Shown here one piece after another: positions 37,268 through 44,666 of a stretch of 64,000 nucleotides of DNA; the stretch's first letter is position 1; each line of letters starts with the position of its first letter. The notes beneath the pieces are model-generated. The model made no database searches, was not told the DNA's origin, and was given only the letters and a program-made list of their open reading frames with translations. Both the position numbers and the translations under genes were made by a program. The stretch is from Fulvivirga sp. (GTDB taxonomy: Bacteria > Bacteroidota > Bacteroidia > Cytophagales > Cyclobacteriaceae), in the NCBI GenBank assembly GCA_028280565.1, contig JANQLQ010000049.1:28390-92389 (forward strand), in the 5' to 3' direction.

Positions 37268-38323
37268 ATGACCGCCATATTCCTAGCCATAGCTACTTCA
37301 TTCATCATTACTTTCTTGATCATACCAGTGATCATCAAATTTTCCAAGCGGAAAAGCAAGATGATGGATATACCCGGCAGAAGAAAGATCCACAAAAAAG
37401 TGACACCTTCCTTAGGAGGGATTGGCATTTTTATGGGTCTAATGGTAGCACTCTCCGTTTGGCTGCCTTTCGAGGCATTTCAACAATACAAATTCATCCT
37501 CGCAGGGTTACTTATCCTATTTTTCATAGGCCTTCGTGATGATGTGGTCCCTCTTAAACCGATTTATAAACTACTGGCGCAAATAATAGCTGCGGCCATG
37601 GTTATCAACCTGGCCGGGATAAAGCTAGATTCCTTTTACGGGCTGTTTGGAGTATATGAATTAAACCCAGTGCTGAGTCAGCTCTTTAGCATCTTTACCA
37701 TCATCGTCATCACCAATTCCTTTAACCTGATTGATGGGCTGGATGGACTGGCAGGTACCATTGCCACCATAGCCCTTACCACCTTCGGCATATGGTTTTA
37801 CCTAGTAGGAGATGAGTGGACCAGCTTATTAGCATTGAGCATGACTGGCGCAGTGATCGCGTTTTTGACCTTTAACTGGGACCCTTCCAAGATCTTTATG
37901 GGGGATACCGGAGCCTTATCGATTGGTTTCCTTTTTGCGGTTTTGTCGATCAAGTTTATTGATGTCAACTATCACCTTCCAATTGAAAATGTTTACAGGT
38001 TTAACGCTTCTGTGACTACCGGGATCTGCATTATTATCATTCCCCTGTTTGATACTCTAAGGATTTTTATTTTGAGATTATCCAAAAAGCAATCTCCTTT
38101 TACCCCTGATAAAAACCATATGCATCATGCGCTCATGCGAATGGGGATGACGCATTCGCAAACCGCCCTCTCTTTGGGTACATTGAACCTGGTCTATGTA
38201 GCAATAGCGTTGTTTGGCAAGAACGTAGAGGACGCGGTTTTGCTACCTACTGTGCTGATCTTTTCGGTGCTTTTGAGCCTCACGTTAGACTTCCTGATCG
38301 TACGGAAATTGAATCGATCCTGA
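37268..38323 (+). CDS. wecA: Undecaprenyl-phosphate sugar-1-phosphate transferase (WecA/TagO type)
   Basis: A 351-residue integral membrane protein of the MraY/WecA family with about 10-11 membrane segments. The key motifs are visible: RRKIHKKVTPSLGGIGIFMG near residues 38-57, NSFNLIDGLDGLAGTIA near 150 (active-site DGLDG), NWDPSKIFMGDTGALSIGF near 203-222, and DKNHMHHALMRMG near 279-291 (metal-binding HHxxH-like region). It transfers HexNAc-1-phosphate from a UDP-sugar to undecaprenyl phosphate and so primes glycan assembly. It is the only priming enzyme in the window. It lies just after the AT-rich block and has ordinary composition. Confidence 0.88.
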   Translation: MTAIFLAIATSFIITFLIIPVIIKFSKRKSKMMDIPGRRKIHKKVTPSLGGIGIFMGLMVALSVWLPFEAFQQYKFILAGLLILFFIGLRDDVVPLKPIYKLLAQIIAAAMVINLAGIKLDSFYGLFGVYELNPVLSQLFSIFTIIVITNSFNLIDGLDGLAGTIATIALTTFGIWFYLVGDEWTSLLALSMTGAVIAFLTFNWDPSKIFMGDTGALSIGFLFAVLSIKFIDVNYHLPIENVYRFNASVTTGICIIIIPLFDTLRIFILRLSKKQSPFTPDKNHMHHALMRMGMTHSQTALSLGTLNLVYVAIALFGKNVEDAVLLPTVLIFSVLLSLTLDFLIVRKLNRS

Positions 38324-38333
38324 GGGTGGCTTA

Positions 38334-38363
38334 AACTGCAAAGAGCGCGAAGGTGGCGCCAAG
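38334..38363 (+). repeat. Solo arm of the CTTTGCG/AGCGGTT inverted-repeat family, after wecA
   Basis: This 30-base stretch, AACTGCAAAGAGCGCGAAGG and on, matches the left arm at 39869-39898 at about 23 of 30 positions. It starts 11 bases after the WecA-like stop codon, the same kind of placement as the arm at the cysC stop. No matching right arm was seen before cysQ. Confidence 0.5.
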
Positions 38364-38424
38364 GATAGATGGATAAACTACGTTGATGTGACATATTTTA
38401 AGGGTAGGTTATGACAGGCAGTTT

Positions 38425-39213
38425 TTACTTGAATCCAAGACATAAAAACCCGGTATTCAATAAGTTTTCTTTATTGTAACCAAACCTATCCGGCCCCGTC
38501 TCTATCATCACCGTACCGCCAGCAGCTTCCAGCACGGCCTGTCCCGCGGCTGTATCCCACTCCATAGTAGGGCCAAAGCGGTAATAAACATCTGCCTTGC
38601 CCTCCGCTACCATACAGAATTTTAATGAGCTACCTACGGAAATGCTATCCTGTATTTGGTATTTGTTCAATACGCCTTCTTCTTCCGGGGAAGCGTGGGA
38701 CTTACTTCTGACCGCCACTTTTTTATTCACGCCATTTACAGTCAGTACTGACTTTTGCCCTTTTACAATTTTATAGGCTTCTTCTTGCAGGCCGACATAT
38801 ACGGTATCTAGCACAGGAGCATAGATAAATCCTGCTATTGGATACTTTTTGTTGATCAAAGCCACATTAACGGTAAATTCACCGTTACGATTAATAAACT
38901 CTTTGGTGCCATCCAACGGATCTACCAGCCAAAAAAGCTCGAAGTCTTTCCGGGTTTCATAGTTAAGTTGGTCTCCTTCTTCTGAGATAATGGGGATTTC
39001 CGGATATAGATCTTTAAGCCCTTGTTCAATCACTTCGTGGGAGGCTTTATCGGCCAGAGTCAAAGGAGAGTTATCTGCTTTGAAGTCCACCACTTTGGAG
39101 AAATCGGGATCGTTGTAGATCTTAAGGATCTCATTACCAGCTTTTTTGACAAGCTCTATTAGCTCGGTTTCTTTGATATTGTCCATTGGCTTAGTTTGAA
39201 CCGCTAAAGTCAT
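38425..39213 (-). CDS. cysQ: 3-prime(2-prime),5-prime-bisphosphate nucleotidase CysQ
   Basis: A 262-residue member of the inositol monophosphatase-like family. The metal-binding motifs are present: ISEEGDQ near residue 75, FWLVDPLDGTKEFINRNGEFTVNVAL around 93-118 (the DPLDGT signature), and MEWDTAAGQAVLEAAGG near 220-235. It hydrolyses PAP to AMP and so removes the by-product of PAPS-dependent sulfation or reduction. It is divergent from cysC by 64 bases, and a shared regulatory region is likely. A second ATG at 39186 (residue 10) is an alternative start that would sit closer to the family norm. Confidence 0.92.
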   Translation of the reverse strand: MTLAVQTKPMDNIKETELIELVKKAGNEILKIYNDPDFSKVVDFKADNSPLTLADKASHEVIEQGLKDLYPEIPIISEEGDQLNYETRKDFELFWLVDPLDGTKEFINRNGEFTVNVALINKKYPIAGFIYAPVLDTVYVGLQEEAYKIVKGQKSVLTVNGVNKKVAVRSKSHASPEEEGVLNKYQIQDSISVGSSLKFCMVAEGKADVYYRFGPTMEWDTAAGQAVLEAAGGTVMIETGPDRFGYNKENLLNTGFLCLGFK

Positions 39214-39251
39214 AAAGATGATCTTGATTTACAAATTGTTACTGTAAATTG

Positions 39252-39259
39252 TAGCTTTG
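39252..39259 (+). promoter_or_regulatory. Candidate -7 box (TAnnTTTG) for cysC
   Basis: TAGCTTTG lies 18 bases before the cysC ATG, in the 64-base divergent spacer with cysQ. It fits TAnnTTTG, but the -33 element is not clear. Confidence 0.4.
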
Positions 39260-39277
39260 CGCTTTACTTTTAAAAGA

Positions 39278-39877
39278 ATGGCGGATAACATACACCCAAT
39301 TTTTGATTCGATCCTTGGGACAGGTCAAAAGGAGAAATTGGTACAGCAAAGGTCCTGCGTGGTGTGGATGGTAGGTCTATCGGGCTCGGGGAAGAGTACA
39401 CTGGCCCGTGCGTTGGAGAATTCCTTGCATGATAAGGGGTTTCTTACTGCGCTACTGGACGGGGATAATCTAAGGACAGGCTTGAATAACAATCTAGGAT
39501 TCTCGGAAGAAGATCGAACGGAAAATATAAGGAGGGCTGCCGAAGCGGCAAAACTGCTGGCGAGCAATGGGGTCATTACGATCTGTTCCTTGATCAGCCC
39601 GTTGGACGCTATTCGTGAGATGGCCAGGTCGATTATAGGGGAGAAATACATAGAAGTGTTTATCGACTGCCCGCTGGAGGTGTGTGAGGCTCGGGATGTG
39701 AAAGGCCTTTATGCAAAGGCTAGGAAGGGGCTTATTCCTAATTTTACGGGGATTGACTCGCCCTTTGAAGCGCCTAAGAATGCGGATATTGTGGTGAAGA
39801 CGGCGGAACAAGATTTGGAAAGCTCTTTGGATGAGTTGGTCGGTGAAATACTACCAAGGATATCTTTTAACCGCTAA
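39278..39877 (+). CDS. cysC: Adenylyl-sulfate kinase CysC
   Basis: A protein of about 199 residues from the ATG at 39278; the TTG at 39257 would add seven residues and overlap the promoter candidate. The Walker A motif GLSGSGKST lies near residues 33-41, LLDGDNLRTGLNNNLGF near 59-75 gives the APS-binding loop, and ENIRRAAEAAKLL follows. VKGLYAKARKGLIPNFTGID near 150 is the family signature. It phosphorylates APS to PAPS. Its last codons and TAA lie within the left arm of an inverted-repeat cassette (39869-39898), so that the arm encodes the final residues Asn-Arg and the stop. The original 3-prime end may therefore have been altered by the insertion. Confidence 0.93.
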   Translation: MADNIHPIFDSILGTGQKEKLVQQRSCVVWMVGLSGSGKSTLARALENSLHDKGFLTALLDGDNLRTGLNNNLGFSEEDRTENIRRAAEAAKLLASNGVITICSLISPLDAIREMARSIIGEKYIEVFIDCPLEVCEARDVKGLYAKARKGLIPNFTGIDSPFEAPKNADIVVKTAEQDLESSLDELVGEILPRISFNR

Positions 39878-39898
39878 GGGCGCTAAGGTAACGCAAAG
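39869..39898 (+). repeat. Left arm of inverted-repeat cassette (GxxExxY element)
   Basis: A 30-base arm beginning AACCGCTAAGGGCGCTAAGG, paired with its reverse complement at 40196-40225 (about 25 of 30 positions). It overlaps the cysC stop codon (39875-39877). The pair encloses a GxxExxY-type pseudogene and could form a long RNA stem. Confidence 0.7.
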
Positions 39899-39901
39899 AG
39901 G

Positions 39902-40194
39902 ATGACTGAGAATGAGATCTCAAAGATTGTTGTGGATACAGCAATCACCGTGTACGGACAACTTGACCCAGGGATTTTGGAGTCACCTTATAAAGAAGTT
40001 CAATTGGATTGTGGGTACCGGGTGGATAAAATAAAGTGATCCTCGAGATCAAAGCGGTGGAAGCATTAAATGATGTGCACATGGCCCAAATTTTGACATA
40101 CCTAAAGCTTCCTTGTAGCAAGTTGGGATTTCCAATGAATTTTAATGTTGAACTCATGAAGGATGGACTTAAAAGAATAGCCAACAATCTTTAA
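39902..40194 (+). pseudogene. GxxExxY-family (PD-(D/E)XK nuclease-like) pseudogene
   Basis: The ATG at 39902 opens ENEISKIVVDTAITVYGQLD then PGILESPYKE, the start of GxxExxY-family proteins (PD-(D/E)XK superfamily, PDDEXK_3), including the G..E..Y signature. The reading then jumps directly to VQLDCGYRVD, so about 20-25 residues that normally lie between are missing, consistent with deletion between similar short sequences (VYEE and VYKE-like). A frameshift follows before ILEIKAVEALNDVH (which carries the nuclease ExK) and LTYLKL, and the gene ends at TAA 40192-40194. Its borders lie 3 and 1 bases inside the inverted arms. The family call is strong; the product is inactive. Confidence 0.8.
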
Positions 40195-40195
40195 T

Positions 40196-40225
40196 CTTTG
40201 CATTACCTTGGCGTTCTTTGCGGTT
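40196..40225 (-). repeat. Right arm of inverted-repeat cassette (GxxExxY element)
   Basis: A 30-base arm starting CTTTGCATTACC and ending CTTTGCGGTT, the inverted partner of 39869-39898. It begins one base after the pseudogene stop and lies 26 bases before the cysD start, so it may also modify cysD expression. Confidence 0.7.
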
Positions 40226-40251
40226 TACCTAAAACTTACATAAATAAGTAG

Positions 40252-41157
40252 ATGAAAGCGTATAACTTAACTCATCTTAAAGAATTAGAAGCAGAAGCTA
40301 TTTTCGTGATCCGGGAGGTAGCGGCGCAGTTTGAGAATCCAGCCATTCTCTTTTCGGGAGGCAAGGATTCGATCACCGTGGCTCATTTGGCAAGAAAAGC
40401 CTTTTACCCGAGCAAAGTGCCTTTTCCGCTGGTTCATATCGATACCGGTCATAACTTCCCGGAAACTATCGAATTCAGGGATAAATTTATCGAAGAGCTT
40501 GGTGCCGAGTTGATCGTAGGTTCCGTTCAAAAATCGATTGATGAAGGGAAGGCAGTGGAAGAGAAAGGTTACAATGCGAGTAGAAATGCACTTCAAACAG
40601 TAACCCTACTTGAGACTATAGAGAGCAACAAGTTTGACGCCTGTATGGGTGGTGCCCGTAGGGATGAAGAAAAAGCAAGGGCCAAAGAGCGTTTTTTTTC
40701 ACATCGAGACGAGTTTGGACAGTGGGATCCTAAAAACCAACGCCCTGAGCTTTGGAACCTATTCAATGGTAAAAAACATTTTGGAGAGAACTTCCGGGTG
40801 TTTCCCATCAGTAACTGGACAGAAATGGATGTCTGGCAATACATTCTCATGGAAGGAATAGAGCTTCCTTCGCTTTATTTTTCACATGAACGTCCTGTTT
40901 TTGTGAGGGAAGGCGTGATCATGGCAAGCAACGGGATAGTACCACAAAGAGATACGGAAGAGACTGTGACCAAGACCATCCGTTTCAGGACGATAGGGGA
41001 TATGACCTGTACCGGCGCTATCGAATCTACAGCGGCTTCTTTGGAAGATATTATTGAAGAGGTAGCTTCGTCCAGGTTGACGGAACGAGGAACTCGTGCA
41101 GATGACAAACGCTCTGAGGCAGCAATGGAGGATAGGAAAAAACAAGGATATTTTTAA
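40252..41157 (+). CDS. cysD: Sulfate adenylyltransferase subunit 2 CysD
   Basis: A 301-residue PP-loop ATP-pyrophosphatase. LFSGGKDSITVAHLA near residues 33-47 is the PP-loop. PFPLVHIDTGHNFPETIEFRD, FDACMGGARRDEEKARAKER, FRVFPISNWTEMDVWQYI and the C-terminal RGTRADDKRSEAAMEDRKKQ with GYF are all family hallmarks. It forms the ATP sulfurylase with CysN, making APS from sulfate and ATP. The gene is intact and of normal length although both flanking spacers contain inserted cassettes. Its stop TAA (41155-41157) is adjacent to, and shares one base with, the left arm of the second cassette. Confidence 0.96.
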   Translation: MKAYNLTHLKELEAEAIFVIREVAAQFENPAILFSGGKDSITVAHLARKAFYPSKVPFPLVHIDTGHNFPETIEFRDKFIEELGAELIVGSVQKSIDEGKAVEEKGYNASRNALQTVTLLETIESNKFDACMGGARRDEEKARAKERFFSHRDEFGQWDPKNQRPELWNLFNGKKHFGENFRVFPISNWTEMDVWQYILMEGIELPSLYFSHERPVFVREGVIMASNGIVPQRDTEETVTKTIRFRTIGDMTCTGAIESTAASLEDIIEEVASSRLTERGTRADDKRSEAAMEDRKKQGYF

Positions 41158-41183
41158 AATCAGAAATCAGAAATCAGAAATTT
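41157..41183 (+). repeat. Left arm of inverted-repeat cassette (four-helix-bundle element)
   Basis: Three tandem copies of AAATCAG lead into AAATTT. The reverse complement recurs at 41591-41617 with about 23 of 27 positions matching. It starts on the last base of the cysD stop codon. Confidence 0.7.
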
Positions 41184-41219
41184 AGGTTTGCTGGCGATTA
41201 TAAATGATTTTAGGTAACT

Positions 41220-41565
41220 ATGGATCCTAAACAACCTAATTTACAGTTGCGGACTAAAAAATTTGCATTGAATGTTGTTAGGTTATTCAAACTATTACCG
41301 AATAGCACCGAGGCACAAATTTTGGGAAAACAATTGCTACGGAGTGGAACCTCTGTAGGGGCTAATACTCGATCCGCATTTAGAGGGAGGAGTACAAAAG
41401 AATTCAAAGCAAAGATCGGGATTGTAATTGAAGAGGCGGATGAATCCATATTTTGGCTAGAAGTATTAGAAGAATCCGGGACTTTTCAGCATGACCTATA
41501 TTAAAGAACTCATAAAAGAAGCAGAATCATTGGTCTCAATTTTCGTATCCATCATAAAAAAATAG
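41220..41565 (+). pseudogene. Frameshifted four-helix-bundle protein (23S rRNA intervening-sequence family)
   Basis: The first frame (41220-41504) encodes LRTKKFALNVVRLFKLLP, LGKQLLRSGTSVGANTRSA and KIGIVIEEADESIFWLEVL, the hallmarks of the four-helix-bundle family (PF05635, first known from intervening sequences in 23S rRNA). It stops after 94 residues. The normal C-terminal helix continues in the +1 frame from about 41500 (IKELIKEAESLVSIFVSIIK) and ends at TAG 41563-41565. A single indel near 41495-41502 therefore broke the gene. The intact protein would have about 115 residues. The whole unit lies between inverted arms. It is not part of sulfate metabolism. Confidence 0.82.
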
Positions 41566-41590
41566 AAAAGCGAGAATGGCACGTTTTTTC

Positions 41591-41617
41591 ATATTTCTGA
41601 TTTCAGATTTCATATTT
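41591..41617 (-). repeat. Right arm of inverted-repeat cassette (four-helix-bundle element)
   Basis: It reads ATATTTCTGATTTCAGATTT then CATATTT, the inverted partner of 41157-41183. It ends eight bases before the cysN ATG, so any RNA stem formed by the two arms would sit directly against the cysN start. Confidence 0.7.
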
Positions 41618-41625
41618 AAAGCATC

Positions 41626-42912
41626 ATGATACAAGAAAACAATCAACCAGGCGCAAAAGGTTACCTAGATATGGAACTCCTGCGATTCACTACAGCAGGA
41701 AGTGTTGATGATGGTAAAAGTACCTTAATCGGGCGTTTGCTCTATGATTCAAAGTCAATTTTTGAAGACCAGTACGAGGCTATCGAAGAGTCTAGTAAGC
41801 GTAAGGGGGATGAAAATGTCAACCTGGCACTACTTACGGATGGGCTGAGGGCTGAACGCGAACAGGGGATCACCATAGATGTAGCCTATCGCTATTTTGC
41901 TACACCCAAGCGTAAGTTTATCATCGCAGATACCCCGGGTCATATCCAATATACGCGGAATATGGTCACCGGCGCCTCTACGGCTAATTTAGCGCTGATC
42001 CTCGTGGATGCGCGCAAGGGAGTGGTGGAACAAACGCATCGACATACGTTCATTGCGGCCTTGTTAGGTATTCCTCATGTAGTTTTCTGTATCAATAAAA
42101 TGGATCTTGTAGATTACGATGAAGATACTTACAACAAGATCAAGGAAGATATTGAGTCCTTTTCGTCAAAACTTGATGTAAAAGATATTCGCTTCATCCC
42201 CATCAGCGCTCTAAAAGGGGACAATGTCGTGAATGAGTCTGAAAACACGCCATGGTATAAAGGAGGCACTTTGCTCTACCTTTTGGAAAACATTCACATT
42301 GGCAGTGACCATAACCATATAGACTGTCGTTTTCCAGTGCAATACGTCGTTCGGCCACAGTCTGATAAGTTCCATGACTATCGCGGGTATGCAGGTCGTA
42401 TCGCTGGTGGTATTTTCAAACCCGGGGACGAGGTAGTAGTGCTTCCCTCGGGTTTTTCCAGTAAGATCAAAAGCATCGAGACGTATGAAACAGAACTGGA
42501 TGAAGCTTTTGCGCCAATGTCGGTGACCATACAACTCGATGATGATATTGATATCAGCAGGGGAGACATGATCGTACGTGATCATAACAGGCCCCACGTG
42601 GATCAAGACATCGATATTATGCTATGCTGGATGAATGAGCAGGCGTTAATACCCAACGGAAAATATGGCATAAAGCACACTACCAATGATGCCCGGTGCC
42701 TGGTCAAGCACATCCACTACAAAGTGGACATCAATACTTTGCATAGGCTCGAAGAAGATAAAAGCATCAAAATGAACGACATTGCGAGGGTGACATTAAG
42801 AACTACGAAACCGTTGTTTTACGACCGCTATAGCCGCAACCGGATCACCGGAAGCGTCGTTTTAATTGATGAAGGCACTAATGAAACCGTAGCTGCAGGG
42901 ATGATCATATGA
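41626..42912 (+). CDS. cysN: Sulfate adenylyltransferase subunit 1 CysN (GTPase)
   Basis: A 428-residue translation-factor-like GTPase. TTAGSVDDGKSTLIGRLLYD near residues 27-46 is the P-loop, EREQGITIDVAYRYF gives switch I, IIADTPGHIQYTRNM gives switch II (DxPGH), and INKMDLVDYD is the NKxD motif. Two beta-barrel domains follow, ending in RNRITGSVVLIDEGTNETV. It drives APS formation with CysD by GTP hydrolysis. There is no C-terminal CysC fusion; cysC is separate upstream. At 428 residues it is slightly shorter than many CysN proteins but has all motifs. Confidence 0.95.
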   Translation: MIQENNQPGAKGYLDMELLRFTTAGSVDDGKSTLIGRLLYDSKSIFEDQYEAIEESSKRKGDENVNLALLTDGLRAEREQGITIDVAYRYFATPKRKFIIADTPGHIQYTRNMVTGASTANLALILVDARKGVVEQTHRHTFIAALLGIPHVVFCINKMDLVDYDEDTYNKIKEDIESFSSKLDVKDIRFIPISALKGDNVVNESENTPWYKGGTLLYLLENIHIGSDHNHIDCRFPVQYVVRPQSDKFHDYRGYAGRIAGGIFKPGDEVVVLPSGFSSKIKSIETYETELDEAFAPMSVTIQLDDDIDISRGDMIVRDHNRPHVDQDIDIMLCWMNEQALIPNGKYGIKHTTNDARCLVKHIHYKVDINTLHRLEEDKSIKMNDIARVTLRTTKPLFYDRYSRNRITGSVVLIDEGTNETVAAGMII

Positions 42913-42969
42913 TTTTCATACTGCACAGTATTTGATGGTTCATCAAAAAATGAAACTAACACCTAGTTA

Positions 42970-43432
42970 ATGGTCCGATCAGTCTATATTGACACTTCAA
43001 TAGTAGGCGGATTGTTCGATGATGAATTTCAACTTTGGACAGAGTTGTTCTTTGACGAAGTTCACTCGGGTAATTATAAAGTAGCGGTTTCGGATATTTT
43101 GTTGAAAGAGCTAAGAAGGGCTCCAAGGAACGTTAGGGACTATTTGGACCAGCTTCATAATGATAAAATGGTTACCATTGTACTTAACCGTGATGCTGAA
43201 CAATTGGCGGACCTTATATTTACAGGAAAAAATTGTTGGCCCCAAGAGCCTGGTGGATTGCCAGCACATAGCTACAGCAACAGTACATAACATTGAAGTG
43301 CTAGTAAGTTGGAACTTTAAGCACATTTTTAATCTTGATAAGATAAGATTGTACAATTCGGTAAATTTGCGGGAAGGGTATAGAACTATCGAAATACGGA
43401 CGCCTAGGGAACTTTTACATCATGGGAACTAA
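42970..43432 (+). pseudogene. PIN-domain (VapC-like) toxin gene with frameshift
   Basis: Frame 1 from the ATG at 42970 encodes VRSVYIDTSIVGGLFDDEF (first PIN aspartate) and ILLKELRRAP (glutamate), then derails at about 43213-43219. The rest of the fold continues in the +1 frame: QEKIVGPKSLVDCQHIATA, with the third acidic residue, and VLVSWNFKHIFN. It ends LREGYRTIEIRTPRELLHH at a TAA at 43430-43432. One extra base explains the break. The joined protein would be about 154 residues. Its 3-prime end overlaps a small basic/acidic ORF (43422-43583) by 11 bases, as in toxin-antitoxin pairs. Either the toxin is dead or the frame is bypassed. Confidence 0.75.
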
Positions 43433-43583
43433 AACAAAAAAGAAATTCGATGCTGTCAAGATGATGAGAGATATTCGTGACAAAATTGATCGAGAACTCT
43501 TAGACATGACCGTGGAAGAAAGGCAAGAATACTATGAAAAGCAAAGAAAAGAGTTTGAACAGTGGAAAAAGTCTAAAGGCTAG
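43422..43583 (+). CDS. Small protein, candidate antitoxin partner of the PIN-domain gene
   Basis: A 53-residue charged protein (starts MGTKTKKKFDAVKMMRDIRD, then DKIDRELLDMTVEERQEYY and a lysine-rich tail KKSKG). It overlaps the PIN-domain gene end by 11 bases, a common toxin-antitoxin arrangement, here with the antitoxin second. The sequence looks like one or two helices that could bind a toxin; no DNA-binding motif was recognised. It is intact although its partner is frameshifted. A family resemblance is felt but not established. Confidence 0.6.
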   Translation: MGTKTKKKFDAVKMMRDIRDKIDRELLDMTVEERQEYYEKQRKEFEQWKKSKG

Positions 43584-43640
43584 GCTATAAATCTGATGCA
43601 TTAGGGTACACTGCAAAGACAGATATACTACCAAGATACC

Positions 43641-44666
43641 ATGCAAGAAAAAGTAGATGCCATATTAGAAGAAATTAAAAGGTCCACGGCTTCCAGTTCA
43701 CAAGAGCTAGAAGAGTACAGGCTGAAGTTTATCTCGAAAAAGAGTATTATCGGTGAGCTGTTTAACGAGATGAAGAGCATTCCTAATGACCAGAAAAAGG
43801 CTTTTGGGATGAAGCTCAACGAACTCAAGCAAAGTGCGCAGGCCAGGTTTAAAGAGCTTATCGATTCTGTGAACAACCACCAGGCTGATACGCCTGCGGA
43901 TCACGTAGATCTTACCTTACCCCCGGCGGGGAATGAGCCAGGCAGCATACACCCATTGAGTTATATGCGCTATAAGATCATAGAGATATTTGAAAGGATC
44001 GGGTTCAACGTAGCTGACGGGCCGGAAATAGAGGACGATTGGCATAATTTTACCGCGCTGAACTTCCCGGAAAACCACCCGGCAAGGGAAATGCAAGATA
44101 CTTTCTTTATCGAACGTGATCCGGACATCCTGCTGAGGACTCATACTTCCAATGTACAAATACGGCTGATGGAAAATCAAAAGCCCCCCGTGCGGTCGAT
44201 CATGCCCGGTAGGGTCTTCAGGAATGAAGCTATATCGGCCAGGGCGCATTGTGTGTTCCACCAGGTGGAAGGGTTGTATGTAGATAAGAACGTAAGCTTC
44301 ATTGACCTGAAGCATACGCTTTACCATTTCGCCAAGGAAATGTTCGGTAAGGATACCAAGGTGAGGTACAGGCCTTCTTATTTCCCTTTTACAGAACCTA
44401 GCGCGGAGATTGACATATCTTGCCAGATCTGTGGAGGTAAGGGGTGCCAACTTTGTAAGTATACCGGCTGGGTAGAGATCGCCGGCTCGGGCATGGTAGA
44501 CCCCAATGTATTGGCTAATTGTGGTATAGATCCCCAAGAATACACGGGATTTGCCTTTGGTATGGGCATCGAGCGTATCACACAATTGAAATTCAGGGTG
44601 AATGACCTCCGGCTTTATACTGAAAACGATGTGCGATTCTTGAAGCAATTCAGAACTCTCCATTGA
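43641..44666 (+). CDS. pheS: Phenylalanine-tRNA ligase alpha subunit PheS
   Basis: A 341-residue class II aminoacyl-tRNA synthetase subunit. An N-terminal coiled-coil of about 80 residues (for tRNA binding) precedes the catalytic core. The core motifs are GFNVADGPEIEDDWHNFTAL, HPAREMQDTFF, LLRTHTSNVQIR, GRVFRNEAISARAHCVFHQV (motif 2), RYRPSYFPFTEPSAEIDISC and GFAFGMGIERI (motif 3). It charges tRNA-Phe together with PheT, which is not in this window. The start follows the PIN/antitoxin debris by about 57 bases. The next gene starts on the stop codon (TGATG). Confidence 0.97.
   Translation: MQEKVDAILEEIKRSTASSSQELEEYRLKFISKKSIIGELFNEMKSIPNDQKKAFGMKLNELKQSAQARFKELIDSVNNHQADTPADHVDLTLPPAGNEPGSIHPLSYMRYKIIEIFERIGFNVADGPEIEDDWHNFTALNFPENHPAREMQDTFFIERDPDILLRTHTSNVQIRLMENQKPPVRSIMPGRVFRNEAISARAHCVFHQVEGLYVDKNVSFIDLKHTLYHFAKEMFGKDTKVRYRPSYFPFTEPSAEIDISCQICGGKGCQLCKYTGWVEIAGSGMVDPNVLANCGIDPQEYTGFAFGMGIERITQLKFRVNDLRLYTENDVRFLKQFRTLH

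Noticed and set aside
41157..41183. Possible CRISPR-like short repeats (AAATCAG x3)
   Set aside because: Unit is only seven bases, has no spacers and is paired with an inverted copy, so it is an arm and not a CRISPR array.
43917..44663. Long open frame (248 codons) on the minus strand
   Set aside because: It lies entirely inside pheS, whose motifs are unmistakable. The minus-strand translation has no domain or export signal, so it is a shadow of codon bias.
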